Assembly (NCBI GenBank): GCA_903839675.1
Contig: CAIMDB010000001.1
Location: 101,690-165,689 of the forward strand
DNA: 64,000 bases
Reading direction: 5' to 3'
From: an uncultured Sphingomonadales bacterium
Lineage (GTDB): Bacteria; Pseudomonadota; Alphaproteobacteria; Sphingomonadales; Sphingomonadaceae
Within the stretch, counting starts at the first letter, position 1. Every line of letters starts with the position of its first letter. A model generated the notes under the pieces. The model made no database searches. It was not told where the DNA came from and saw nothing but the letters and a program-made list of their open reading frames with translations. Shown piece after piece: positions 56,719 to 64,000 of the stretch. The translations under genes were made by a program, and so were the position numbers.

Positions 56719-58119
56719 TCAAAGAGGTTTGAAAATTGTAGTTCCATTATCACTGTACAGGCGTGACCAGAATTCCATTGCATAACGATCAGTCATGCCA
56801 GCTATAAAGTCACAAATAACTCTCTTTTTTTCCGACAATTCGTCAGTAGATTTGTATAGATTTTGGAAATCTGCAGGTAATAACAATATACCTTTAGATC
56901 CATCAAGCGCTTCGAAGATATCTTTAACTATCTTCTTTCCTCTAAATTCAGATAAAGCCACTCTGTTAGATCGAATTGTAGCTTCATAAGTAAAATTCTT
57001 TAATACTTCTACTTCAATAAGTGTGGATTTATCAATATAGGCTCGACTAAGCTGAGGAATTTTTTCGTTTATTTCAATTTTAGTTCCATTTATGAATCTA
57101 CCAACAAGATAGGAGGTGAAAGAGGTCCTTAAGTAACCATCTTCTGCGATTGCATCAAAATCTTGTTGGCATACTAAAGACGAAAGAAGTTTTTCGATAT
57201 TTGAGTCATCTTGTCCTGGACTCATGTCTTCAATTTGAATTGTAAATTCATCAAAAAGATTTACGAAAACTTTAACTACATCTTGGGATGAAAATTCCGG
57301 ATTTTTTATCTGTTTTCCGACTTTGGCAGCTACGAGTTCCATAATGTCGCTATCAAATGTCAATATCTTTGAAGGGCTCAAAAATCCGGCTTTAAAAGTG
57401 TCCTCTATGTCGTAAGTAGAATATGAAATATCATCCGCGATATCCATTATATGGCATTCGACAGTCTTAAATTCTATGTCATTTAAAGAAATATCTTTGC
57501 AAACATTGGTCTTTATATCGCGGACAATAGGCTCATCACAATAGTAATATCCCTTTTGCACTTTGCTATTTGCAGGGCGTTCTTTTTGAATTTCAGCGTC
57601 ATACTTCAATATGGAAGCTAATGTCCGGTATGTTAGATTTAGCCCGGCCCTGCGCTCGATTAGATTTTTGATGTCTTCCCGCCGCCGCTTTTTCTCAAGC
57701 TGAGAAACGATGCGAAGTGTTTGAGCATTTCCTTCGAAACCTCCGTGAGCCCTCATGCATTCATCGAGCGCTTCTTCCCCATTATGCCCAAATGGGGGGT
57801 GGCCGATGTCATGCAAATATGAGGCGGTGATACAGAGGCGAGGGTCTATTGGATTCTTTGTTAAAAACGGATCGATAGCATTCAGGCGCAGAGCGATAGA
57901 CTCAGCTATCTGTGCGACTTCTAAAGAATGGGTCAGTCGGTTTCGGAAGAAGTCAGATTCATGTCCGGGAAAAATCTGAGTCTTTCCCTGCTGGCGCCGA
58001 AAGGACGGACAGTGAATGACCCTCGCATAGTCTGTCCTAAATGCATGCCGCCAGGCTTCGCCTCCGCCATTTTCGGGGGCATACCTTTTAAGGTCCGAAT
58101 CTTGGTATAGCTCATTCAT
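56719..58119 (-). CDS. dGTP triphosphohydrolase-like HD protein
   Basis: 466 residues. Hydrolyses dNTPs, usually dGTP, to nucleoside and triphosphate. HD-domain metal ligands: RNRLTHSLEVAQ (His64), YLHDIGHPPFGHNGEEAL (His103-Asp104) and MDIADDISYSTYDIED. The opening FRTDYARVIHCPSFRRQQGKTQIF is typical of Dgt. DNA is markedly AT-rich against its neighbours (many AAA, ATA and TTT codons), suggesting transfer. Stands alone, with a palindrome at its start codon. Dgt homologs can act in phage defence; here inferred only. Confidence 0.9.
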   Translation of the reverse strand: MNELYQDSDLKRYAPENGGGEAWRHAFRTDYARVIHCPSFRRQQGKTQIFPGHESDFFRNRLTHSLEVAQIAESIALRLNAIDPFLTKNPIDPRLCITASYLHDIGHPPFGHNGEEALDECMRAHGGFEGNAQTLRIVSQLEKKRRREDIKNLIERRAGLNLTYRTLASILKYDAEIQKERPANSKVQKGYYYCDEPIVRDIKTNVCKDISLNDIEFKTVECHIMDIADDISYSTYDIEDTFKAGFLSPSKILTFDSDIMELVAAKVGKQIKNPEFSSQDVVKVFVNLFDEFTIQIEDMSPGQDDSNIEKLLSSLVCQQDFDAIAEDGYLRTSFTSYLVGRFINGTKIEINEKIPQLSRAYIDKSTLIEVEVLKNFTYEATIRSNRVALSEFRGKKIVKDIFEALDGSKGILLLPADFQNLYKSTDELSEKKRVICDFIAGMTDRYAMEFWSRLYSDNGTTIFKPL

Positions 58120-58122
58120 ATC

Positions 58123-58139
58123 GTCGCCATTATGGCGAC
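58123..58139 (-). promoter_or_regulatory. Perfect palindrome beside the dGTPase start
   Basis: GTCGCCAT-T-ATGGCGAC, eight-base arms with one central base, lies 3 bases upstream of the dGTPase ATG, where a ribosome site would be expected; none is seen. Could be an operator or an RNA hairpin blocking translation. The remaining bases to 58358 hold no gene I can support. Confidence 0.55.
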
Positions 58140-58358
58140 TATTTTTTAACCTTACCAGCCGAAATGGAATTTGTTTCGTTTAAGCCTACAGGCACGTGCG
58201 ATGACTGAAGCCGTTCAGCAACAACTGCACGAAATAGGCTAGTCTTCGCTGACGATATTTCTCTGGCTTGCAAAGCAATGCGGTGCGGCGTCGACATGTG
58301 AAATCTCCCGTGCGCTTGGACCTAGAATTTATTAGTCTTGTCTATTACCAAATCAACT

Positions 58359-58709
58359 ATGAAATTTATGTTCGTTAAATCCCCCCTTTGGCGCCCCTTC
58401 TTCTACGTCGCCGCCACTTACAACCTCGTCATCGGCGGCGCGGGCCTCGCCAACACCGCCGCCCCCGTCAATGACCGGATCGTCGGGTTGCTCGTGGCGT
58501 GCTTCGGCATTGTCTATGCGCTGGTCGGGCGGGATGCGGCGCGCTTTGGGCCGGTGTTGTGGGCGGGGATCGTGGGGAAGCTTGGCATCGTCGCGCTGCT
58601 GATGCCCGCGGTGCTGGCGGGCGCGGCACCTGCCGGAACAGGCGTCATCCTTGGCGGAGACGCGCTGTTCACCCTTGGGTTTCTTGTCTTTTTGCTCCGG
58701 CGACGCTGA
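58359..58709 (+). CDS. Small membrane protein, function unknown
   Basis: 116 residues from ATG 58359; a TTG seven codons earlier is rejected. Four hydrophobic segments, including NLVIGGAGLANTA, VGLLVACFGIVYALVG and LFTLGFLVFLLRRR. Resembles small four-helix proteins of unknown role. Convergent with the nuclease gene. Confidence 0.72.
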   Translation: MKFMFVKSPLWRPFFYVAATYNLVIGGAGLANTAAPVNDRIVGLLVACFGIVYALVGRDAARFGPVLWAGIVGKLGIVALLMPAVLAGAAPAGTGVILGGDALFTLGFLVFLLRRR

Positions 58710-58745
58710 TCGGCGGGAGACGGCTGACGTCCCCCGCCAAGCGTG

Positions 58746-59486
58746 TTACCACATCGTGCCTGGCGCTGCTTTCTGCTCGTGCAGGTCACTGCCGATCACG
58801 CGGTCCCAGAAGCGACCGCCGACATATTGTTCCGCGTCATAGGTTTTGACGAGATAGTCTTTGAGCTCGCCCGGCAGCTTCTCGTTCTTCATCATGAAGG
58901 TCCAGAGCCTGAGGCCGCCCTTGTCATCCTCCGCAAGGACGCTTTTTACAAACGCATGGGGGATTGGCACGTTGATGCCATAGGGGTCGGCTGCCTCGCG
59001 GATGGTCTTGACCGGCTGGTTGAAGTCAAAGACCGGGCAGGTCAGCACATAGGTTTCGAGAATGTCGTCCCGGCTGTCGAGGTCTCGCACGGCACCTTCA
59101 AGCTGCGCCCAGATGCCGCGATTAAAGTCCGGATGCTGTGGCGACATGTTGGAGAGCAGGAACGTCTCGCTATTCTGGATGAGGCCGAGATCGTGGTTGG
59201 CACTCGCGACGAGGTGGCCGCGGTCATATCCACTGCCCCGAAAGCTGCCGAGACCGGCCCGGAAGCGCTTTGGCACGCGGAGGTCGGCACGGAAATTGTC
59301 GAGTCGTTCTACTTCCGGCAAGTCCGTCACAAGTTCGCGCTGCCGGTTGATGAGTTCCAATACCCATTTGGCCTGACGGAAATACCAAGAATAACCGATT
59401 GTAAAATAACGACCAGTCATGATCTGGTCGCAGACGGGCGCGCCGTAGCGAAGTTCCCGTTGCATCTGGAATGGATCGTTGATCAT
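58746..59486 (-). CDS. DNA/RNA non-specific endonuclease (NucA family)
   Basis: 246 residues from ATG 59486, preceded by GGGGAAG. The beta-beta-alpha active site is GYDRGHLVASAN, with DRGH as the catalytic motif and a metal-binding Asn in NMSPQHPDFNRGIW. Degrades DNA and RNA. No signal peptide is visible, unusual for this mostly secreted family, so localisation is open. No immunity gene is recognised next to it. Confidence 0.92.
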   Translation of the reverse strand: MINDPFQMQRELRYGAPVCDQIMTGRYFTIGYSWYFRQAKWVLELINRQRELVTDLPEVERLDNFRADLRVPKRFRAGLGSFRGSGYDRGHLVASANHDLGLIQNSETFLLSNMSPQHPDFNRGIWAQLEGAVRDLDSRDDILETYVLTCPVFDFNQPVKTIREAADPYGINVPIPHAFVKSVLAEDDKGGLRLWTFMMKNEKLPGELKDYLVKTYDAEQYVGGRFWDRVIGSDLHEQKAAPGTMW

Positions 59487-59668
59487 CGCTCTTCCCCTTG
59501 CTTGTGGCACGCAGAGTTTAGCCGGTGACCGGCGACGTCCCTGTGACTTGCATCACGGGAGGATAAAGGAGGGAGGTGGCTTGGCGGGGCGGGCTTTCGT
59601 TCTCCCGCCTTCATCTGTATTCAAATCGCGGCCGCTGCTTTTGTCCGGCACCGGCAATAGGACCCTGC

Positions 59669-60034
59669 ATGACCACGCGGACGCTGATCTTCATCTACAA
59701 TGCCAATGGCGGCATTTTCAGTGCGATGGCCGATGCCGCGCATAAGCTCGTCTCGCCGGAGACCTACCCCTGTTCGCTCTGTGCGATCACCTATGGCGCG
59801 GTGAGTATGCGGGGGGAGTGGAAAACCTATCTCAAGCGCCTGGGCCATGAGACGCGCTTTTACCACCGGGATGACTTTGCGCGCGATTGGCCGGGGGAGG
59901 CGGTGACGCTTCCGGCCATCCTTGAACAGACCGGGGGCGGCACGCTCTCCACGCTGATGTCGAAGGAGGATCTGGACACGGTGCAGTCCGTCGCGCAGCT
60001 GGTCGCCATGCTGGAGGATCGGCTGGCGCGCTAG
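59669..60034 (+). CDS. Conserved hypothetical protein with PCSLC motif
   Basis: 121 residues from ATG 59669 (MTTRTLIFIYNANGGIFSA). ETYPCSLCAITYG carries a CxxC pair, conserved in a small family; WKTYLKRLG and FYHRDDF follow. Function unknown; a metal-binding or redox role for the Cys pair is a guess. Confidence 0.72.
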   Translation: MTTRTLIFIYNANGGIFSAMADAAHKLVSPETYPCSLCAITYGAVSMRGEWKTYLKRLGHETRFYHRDDFARDWPGEAVTLPAILEQTGGGTLSTLMSKEDLDTVQSVAQLVAMLEDRLAR

Positions 60035-60043
60035 GCTGCCTGC

Positions 60044-61015
60044 CTATGCCGCCTGAATCGCGCCTGCGCCGCCAATCGCCTGTTCAATCCACTGCCGCGC
60101 TTCGGGGAAGGTGCGTTCCACCTCGGGCAGATCATTGACGCAGAGGAACTTGATCGCCTGCCGCTCTGCCGTGCCGAGATAGTGGTGGACGTCGGCGGCG
60201 GACCATTGATCCAGCTCCCCCACCGCAACGTGGAGGTAATCGCGCGTATCGAGGATGGTCGCGCGGCCACTGGCGAGGCAGGCATGGTTGTGCAGGCTTT
60301 GCGGCAGGAACTGCGCGGTGCAGCGGAAGCGATAGCCGGCATTGTGCGCGCATTGATCGGCAAAAGTCTCAAACAGGTCCGCCATGACAGCGCGTTGCAT
60401 CGGGTGGACGACATGCGCGCTTTCAAACACATGGTCCGCGCCATAGCCGATCATCCCGGCGGCGTTGATCTGGTTATAATGGTTGAGCAGGCTCGCCTCG
60501 TCGCGGCGTGTGTCGCACGCGGCCAAGGCGGCATGATCGACCCAGCTGCCGCGCAACACGGGGCCGCTTTCTGAAAAGAAGTCGGACGGGGTGACAGGCG
60601 CTGTCAGGAAGACATCGTCGTTGAAATAGAGGAAGCGTTCGGCCAGCCCCGGGATGCGCCACAGCATCGTTTCGATCGACAGCGAGTTGAAGGTGGGCAG
60701 CGCGTCTTCATATCCGGCGAAGATCTCGCGGTGGTCCACAATGCTGATCTTCGCGCCATCCTCGGCCGACATCGGGGCGAGCACGGGCTGCTGATCATCC
60801 GTCACAATCCAGATGCGCCGCACCCAGGGCGCGTTGTGGAGGATGGAGCGGACGCAGTAATTCAGCTCATCACTGCACAGCCAGCGGTGCGGGTTGGTGC
60901 CATTGTCATGCAGCGGCGCCTGCGCCTCGGCCTGAGAGAGGTGATGATCCCGCTTGTGCCGATGCGCCGGGTCTGCCCCGTCGACCCATGTGATAACTGC
61001 ATCAACTTCAAACAT
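60044..61015 (-). CDS. Stealth-family sugar-phosphate transferase
   Basis: 323 residues. Stealth proteins add hexose-1-phosphate to make capsular phosphodiester polysaccharides. CR1 is DAVITWVDGADPAHRHKR, and CR2 spans SDELNYCVRSILHNAPWVRRIWIVTDD and FLYFNDDVFLTAPV with NDD as the likely catalytic core. CR3-type LNHYNQINAA... follows. Single gene, so the polymer is not known. Confidence 0.88.
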   Translation of the reverse strand: MFEVDAVITWVDGADPAHRHKRDHHLSQAEAQAPLHDNGTNPHRWLCSDELNYCVRSILHNAPWVRRIWIVTDDQQPVLAPMSAEDGAKISIVDHREIFAGYEDALPTFNSLSIETMLWRIPGLAERFLYFNDDVFLTAPVTPSDFFSESGPVLRGSWVDHAALAACDTRRDEASLLNHYNQINAAGMIGYGADHVFESAHVVHPMQRAVMADLFETFADQCAHNAGYRFRCTAQFLPQSLHNHACLASGRATILDTRDYLHVAVGELDQWSAADVHHYLGTAERQAIKFLCVNDLPEVERTFPEARQWIEQAIGGAGAIQAA

Positions 61016-61122
61016 TTAAGGCGCGTCTCAACCGGGCGGGAGAGGCCGCTTAGGCGCGCAGCAGGCGTTTGGGAACCGCAAACGGCGCCCGTAGAACTAC
61101 CCAAAAGGGCAGGGTCGCCGCC

Positions 61123-61557
61123 TTATGGGCGACGCCAGGGGTCTGCGGGCCCGGCGATGAAGCGTGCCCACACATAGGGCCATGGCATGACGAGGAAGGC
61201 GACGACGATGCCGATCACTTCGTAAAAGGTGCTTTCCATATCGGCCGTCCAGCCGCCCTCCAGCCAGGCGCGCAAGGCGATGAAGAACAGCCACACCGTC
61301 TTCCACGTCATTTCAAACAGCATTAGCGGCAGCATCTGCAAGGGCGCGCGGATGGCGAAGAGGCTGAGCAGCGCAAGGCCGCCAAGCATGGACTTGGCGA
61401 CCCCGGTCGGCACCGGCCAGACGCCTTCGTGGAACAGCAATTGCCCCCAGATGATGTGCCCCATCGCCAGCGCCATGAGCGCAAAGAGGATACGAAGCGC
61501 GTTGATGCGCCATAAGGCGACGGGGGGCAGGGTGGACGGTTCGGACGCGAGCAGCAC
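61123..61557 (-). CDS. Small membrane protein, function unknown
   Basis: 144 residues from GTG 61557, chosen because GGGAG lies 7 bases upstream; a TTG two codons earlier is possible. Four hydrophobic segments: ILFALMALAMGHIIWGQ, MLGGLALLSLFAIRAP, FEMTWKTVWLFFIALRAW and VIGIVVAFLVMPWPYVWA. No family known to me. Confidence 0.72.
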   Translation of the reverse strand: MLLASEPSTLPPVALWRINALRILFALMALAMGHIIWGQLLFHEGVWPVPTGVAKSMLGGLALLSLFAIRAPLQMLPLMLFEMTWKTVWLFFIALRAWLEGGWTADMESTFYEVIGIVVAFLVMPWPYVWARFIAGPADPWRRP

Positions 61558-61757
61558 GGGCAAACTCCCTTACGGCATCGCTCCTGCGCGGTGCCAATAT
61601 GTATTGCTGACATATAGCAGCAATACAGTCAAGTTTCTGGGATAAGTGGGTTCTTTCCTCGGGTGCGCGCAACACCTCCGAAATGGACAAATCCGACATT
61701 GCAGGCTATATCTATGGCGCTAGGTTCCGTCATGCCACTGTATATGGGGGGTGGGTC

Positions 61758-62537
61758 ATGGAAAACCGTATCGTCGAAATCGCGCAGAAGAAGGCGCGGC
61801 ACCGGTCTGGAAAAGCCTTTCACACAAATGCGCCGGGCAGGTCTGCCCCGATGTTCTTCACACAGGGCCAGCCGCAGACGCCGCCCGCCCGTTTCCCGAC
61901 AGACATCCGGCCCGAACGACGGCCTTTGGGTGCAGAGACATCGCTGGCCTTTGTGCTCGCGGCGCCGGTCGTGGCGCCGACTGAGACTGAGGGCGTGGCA
62001 CAGCCCAAGAAGCGCCGCGCGTCGCCCAAGCGCAAACGGTCCGCAAAGGCCACGCGGCCCCGTGCCAAGCCGCTGAAGACAGCCGCCGCAAAGCCGGTGC
62101 GGGCGAAGAAGGTGGCGGCGGACAAGCCGGTGACGCTGGTCGCTGATCTCGCGCCGCCGGTCATCCCGACACCCGTCATGCTGACACCCGTCCCCGGCGC
62201 AGAGGACCCCGCCACGCCGCTGCCCCGCGCCCGGGCAGTGGCCGTCTATCGCAAGACGGGGTTGTTCGATGTCATCGGGTACTGGCTTCGGAGCAGCTGG
62301 ACCGGGCTGGCGTCCGGCCTCCGCGCGCGGCCCCAACCCCAGTCCAAACCCAAGCCCAAGCCCAAGCCCAAGCCACGCAAGGTGGCGCAGCTGCTCGCCG
62401 AAAACGATATGCTCCGCCGCGAGGTCGTCCGCCTGCGCGCCGACCTCGCCCGCGCGCCGCGATATACTAGAGGATCTTGCCCAAAATCTTGCCCGGGTTC
62501 CCGCGCAGGGCGGCTTCTTCGCTGCCCATATAATTGA
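61758..62537 (+). CDS. Basic Lys/Pro-rich hypothetical protein with C-terminal coiled coil
   Basis: 259 residues from ATG 61758. Residues about 100-145 are Lys/Ala/Pro-rich (QPKKRRASPKRKRSAKATR) as in histone H1-like proteins. Near 215-228 a KPKPKPKPK run is encoded by a CCCAAG repeat, then AENDMLRREVVRLRADLAR forms a short leucine-zipper-like coil. The last 24 residues overlap the opposite gene 62467-63135 and may be read-through. Function unknown; nucleic-acid binding plausible. Confidence 0.6.
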   Translation: MENRIVEIAQKKARHRSGKAFHTNAPGRSAPMFFTQGQPQTPPARFPTDIRPERRPLGAETSLAFVLAAPVVAPTETEGVAQPKKRRASPKRKRSAKATRPRAKPLKTAAAKPVRAKKVAADKPVTLVADLAPPVIPTPVMLTPVPGAEDPATPLPRARAVAVYRKTGLFDVIGYWLRSSWTGLASGLRARPQPQSKPKPKPKPKPRKVAQLLAENDMLRREVVRLRADLARAPRYTRGSCPKSCPGSRAGRLLRCPYN

Positions 62538-63135
62538 AGATGCCCTTCATCGCCTGTTGCGTCACGCTGTCGGTCAGCTTGTCATTGCTGAGGCCGAGCG
62601 CGCCGAGCAGGCTGCCCGCGCTGCCGAGTTTCGCCAGTTGGTCAAACGCGCCGACCTTGGTGAGGGCGGAGACGATGAGCGGGCGGACCTTGGTGCCCAG
62701 TTCCACGCCTGCTGTGCGTTCCAGATAGTTGGTGCCGCCCGTCTTGTCCGCAACGATGCCGGGGACGTCGGTGATCTTGAGGCCGCTGATCGCGCTTTTG
62801 AACACGGGCTTTGCCTCCCCCGCGGCGAGGCTGGCAGCGTCGTTCAGCGATTTGGTGAGCTTGGTCGTCAGCCCCAATTTATCGCCGCCCTTCATCAGCT
62901 TGCGGGCAAGCTTCCCGCCGGTGCCGGGCAGGAGAATGCGGATCGCGGTGTCGCGGTAAAAGCCGTCGGGCAGCGCCAGCTTGGTGAGCGCACTGTCCGA
63001 TGCATTGCCGAGCAGCTTGGTCAGGCCCAGCCCGTCGAGCAAACCGGCCGCGGCCGGCCCCGGCATCAGCACAAGGCCGCCCGTTGCCATCATCCCGCCC
63101 AGTGCCGCGCGGCGTGTCCAGATATCGGTCATCAT
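62467..63135 (-). CDS. DUF4197 domain-containing exported protein
   Basis: 222 residues; GGGGAGAAG precedes ATG 63135 and a second ATG follows it. A TRRAALGGMMATGGLVL start looks like a Tat-type signal. The body GLLDGLGLTKLL, ALTKLALPDGFYRD, VFKSAISGLKITDV and NYMGSEEAALRGNP match DUF4197. Function unknown; likely periplasmic. The 3' end overlaps a plus-strand gene by 71 bases. Confidence 0.88.
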   Translation of the reverse strand: MMTDIWTRRAALGGMMATGGLVLMPGPAAAGLLDGLGLTKLLGNASDSALTKLALPDGFYRDTAIRILLPGTGGKLARKLMKGGDKLGLTTKLTKSLNDAASLAAGEAKPVFKSAISGLKITDVPGIVADKTGGTNYLERTAGVELGTKVRPLIVSALTKVGAFDQLAKLGSAGSLLGALGLSNDKLTDSVTQQAMKGIFNYMGSEEAALRGNPGKILGKIL

Positions 63136-63240
63136 CTTCTCCCCACCAAGGCCCGCCTGAAAAGCGGCAGAAAACCAAGGCTAGGCCGCAGAAATCCGCC
63201 ATGCAACGCCCATGTGCCAAGCCCCTGATCGGCAACGAAA

Positions 63241-63269
63241 AAGCCCCGCCGTACATCCGGGCGGGGCTT
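63241..63269 (-). terminator. Rho-independent terminator
   Basis: AAGCCCCGCC and GGCGGGGCTT form a perfect 10-bp stem with a 9-base loop. On the minus strand the stem is followed by TTTTTCG. It lies about 70 bases beyond the stop of the 63341-63634 gene and before DUF4197 on the same strand. Confidence 0.85.
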
Positions 63270-63340
63270 CTTATGCCGGTCGGCGGACCAAATGGGAGAG
63301 GAGGTGCCGCCGCCGAAAAATGGGGGGAGGACGCCGCGCC

Positions 63341-63634
63341 TTAGCGCGAAGCGACTTCCACAATGCCCTTCAACGGCTTCACTTCGGAAAGCTTAAAGCT
63401 GACGGGGTTATTGTTGAAGTGGCCGGAAACGCTGAACTTCGACACGGCAAGCTTGAACGGCACGCCCGCGGACGTCTTGCCGGTGATGACACGGCCCTGC
63501 GGCGTTTCAGAAACGGTGTAGGTGTATTGTGTGCCGTCATAAGCGATCGAGCTTTGGGCGGCGTCAGCGGCAAAAGCGATCGAGGGGAGGGCAACGGAAA
63601 GGGCGGCTGCAAATTTGATGGCGGTACGGATCAT
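63341..63634 (-). CDS. Small exported hypothetical protein
   Basis: 97 residues from ATG 63634, with AAGGAA upstream. A signal peptide (MIRTAIKFAAALSVALPSIAFA) is followed by IAYDGTQYTYTVSETPQGRVITGKTSAGVPFKLAV, a beta-rich repeat of strands. A longer in-frame extension to 63763 lacks a signal. No family known to me. Confidence 0.78.
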   Translation of the reverse strand: MIRTAIKFAAALSVALPSIAFAADAAQSSIAYDGTQYTYTVSETPQGRVITGKTSAGVPFKLAVSKFSVSGHFNNNPVSFKLSEVKPLKGIVEVASR

Positions 63635-63780
63635 GAGAACATTCCTTCGATTGAATGGATGATGTTCTCCTACACTGTCGTTTTTGTTGTGCAGTGCAAC
63701 ATAAGCACGACACCGAGAGCCGAGCAAATGCAATGAACGTCTTCGCAGTTGCAGCAATTGCAACCAATTTGGTTGGGGGT

Positions 63781-63815
63781 GTTCGCGCAGAGACGCAGAG
63801 GACGCGGAAAGGGCA
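63781..63815 (+). repeat. CGCAGAG-type dispersed repeat
   Basis: TTCGCGCAGAGACGCAGAGG followed by ACGCGG. A related CGCAAAGACCGCAAAGG core occurs at 22926-22942. Non-coding. Confidence 0.55.
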
Positions 63816-63819
63816 TTAA

Positions 63820-63942
63820 GCTGTGCTCCGGCGCAGGCCGGAGCCTAGGGGGACGCGCGTACCGTTGGCCCTGGACTCCGGCCTGCGCCGGAGTACAGCA
63901 TCCCCACCCCCCCACCATCGTCATCCTGAACTTGGTTCAGGA
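63820..63942. repeat. Long inverted repeat and CTGAACTTGGTTCAG unit
   Basis: Arms at 63820-63843 and 63876-63899 are 24 bases with one mismatch, centred on CTCCGGCGCAGGCCGGAG. At 63924-63942 TCCTGAACTTGGTTCAGGA is a member of the family seen at 3768-3868. From here to the window end no gene is seen. Confidence 0.7.
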
Positions 63943-64000
63943 GAACCGGTTGGAACCTCCACGCCGTCACACCCGCGTCGCCCCGTGCTTGACACGGGGC

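Noticed and set aside
63635..63763. Longer start for the small exported protein ending at 63341
   Set aside because: The extension lacks a signal peptide, whereas ATG 63634 has one and a ribosome site.

Overview
The window looks like chromosome from an alphaproteobacterium of the Sphingomonadales (Sphingomonas/Sphingopyxis-like; genus not resolved). Pointers are high-GC coding with alphaproteobacterial protein versions, the conserved aroA-cmk-rpsA-ihfB block, a crtY-crtI-crtB carotenoid cluster, a PEP-CTERM surface protein, and dispersed palindromes built around TGAGCTTGTCGAAG and CTGAACTTGTTTCAG, which I know from this group. Most of it is core genome; the accessory parts are about 22.2-24.2 kb and 53.5-59.5 kb.

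Layout. 0-9.7 kb: end of clpP, clpX, a membrane-anchored unknown, glutathione peroxidase, dnaE, a PEP-CTERM protein and an amidase. 9.8-13.4 kb (minus): branched-chain 2-oxoacid dehydrogenase E1alpha, E1beta and E2. 13.5-16.3 kb: RNase T2, DUF4112 protein, peptide-type ABC binding lipoprotein, tRNA-Leu(UAA). 16.3-20.7 kb (minus): aroA-cmk-rpsA-ihfB. 20.8-22.2 kb: zinc-ribbon protein, tRNA-Ala(GGC), RNase H-like and GNAT proteins. 22.2-24.1 kb: a repeat-rich island with a broken REP-associated transposase and a matrixin-like protease gene between inverted REP-like sequences. 24.2-29.9 kb: GST-like protein, TrhO, MlaA and a copper-resistance set (copC, divergent copAB). 29.9-36.8 kb: HTH regulator plus acetamidase/formamidase-like protein, YfbU-family protein, an hppD-VOC-MFS-GST operon behind a perfect palindrome, and pirin. 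36.9-47.3 kb: GNAT, EamA exporter, ispG, acyltransferase, then crtY-crtI-LOG-crtB with divergent thioesterase, hydroxylase and DUF2141 genes. 47.4-53.5 kb: OmpA-family protein, small membrane protein, an H-NOX plus GGDEF/EAL operon, and thiC behind a TPP riboswitch. 53.5-64 kb: many small and unknown genes, including a DUF4160/DUF2442 pair, a cystatin-like protein, an AT-rich dGTPase, a NucA-type nuclease, a Stealth-family phosphotransferase and a lysine/proline-rich protein.

How genes work together. ispG supplies isoprenoid precursor; crtB, crtI and crtY make phytoene, lycopene and beta-carotene, and the divergent hydroxylase is a plausible xanthophyll enzyme. H-NOX and the GAF-GGDEF-EAL protein overlap by 4 bases and probably couple nitric oxide to cyclic-di-GMP. 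CopA, CopB and CopC form a periplasmic/outer-membrane copper defence. HppD starts tyrosine breakdown.

Most unusual signals: a 40-bp perfect operator-like palindrome over the annotated-looking hppD start; a 104-base out-of-frame overlap in which a signal peptide is encoded within the hydroxylase 3' end; an in-frame 15-bp repeat expansion in a GST-like gene; the REP-bracketed protease; and an isolated AT-rich dGTPase (possible phage defence) with a palindrome against its start codon. No CRISPR array, prophage, rRNA operon or intact insertion sequence was seen. No single clearly novel multi-gene system could be established from sequence alone.
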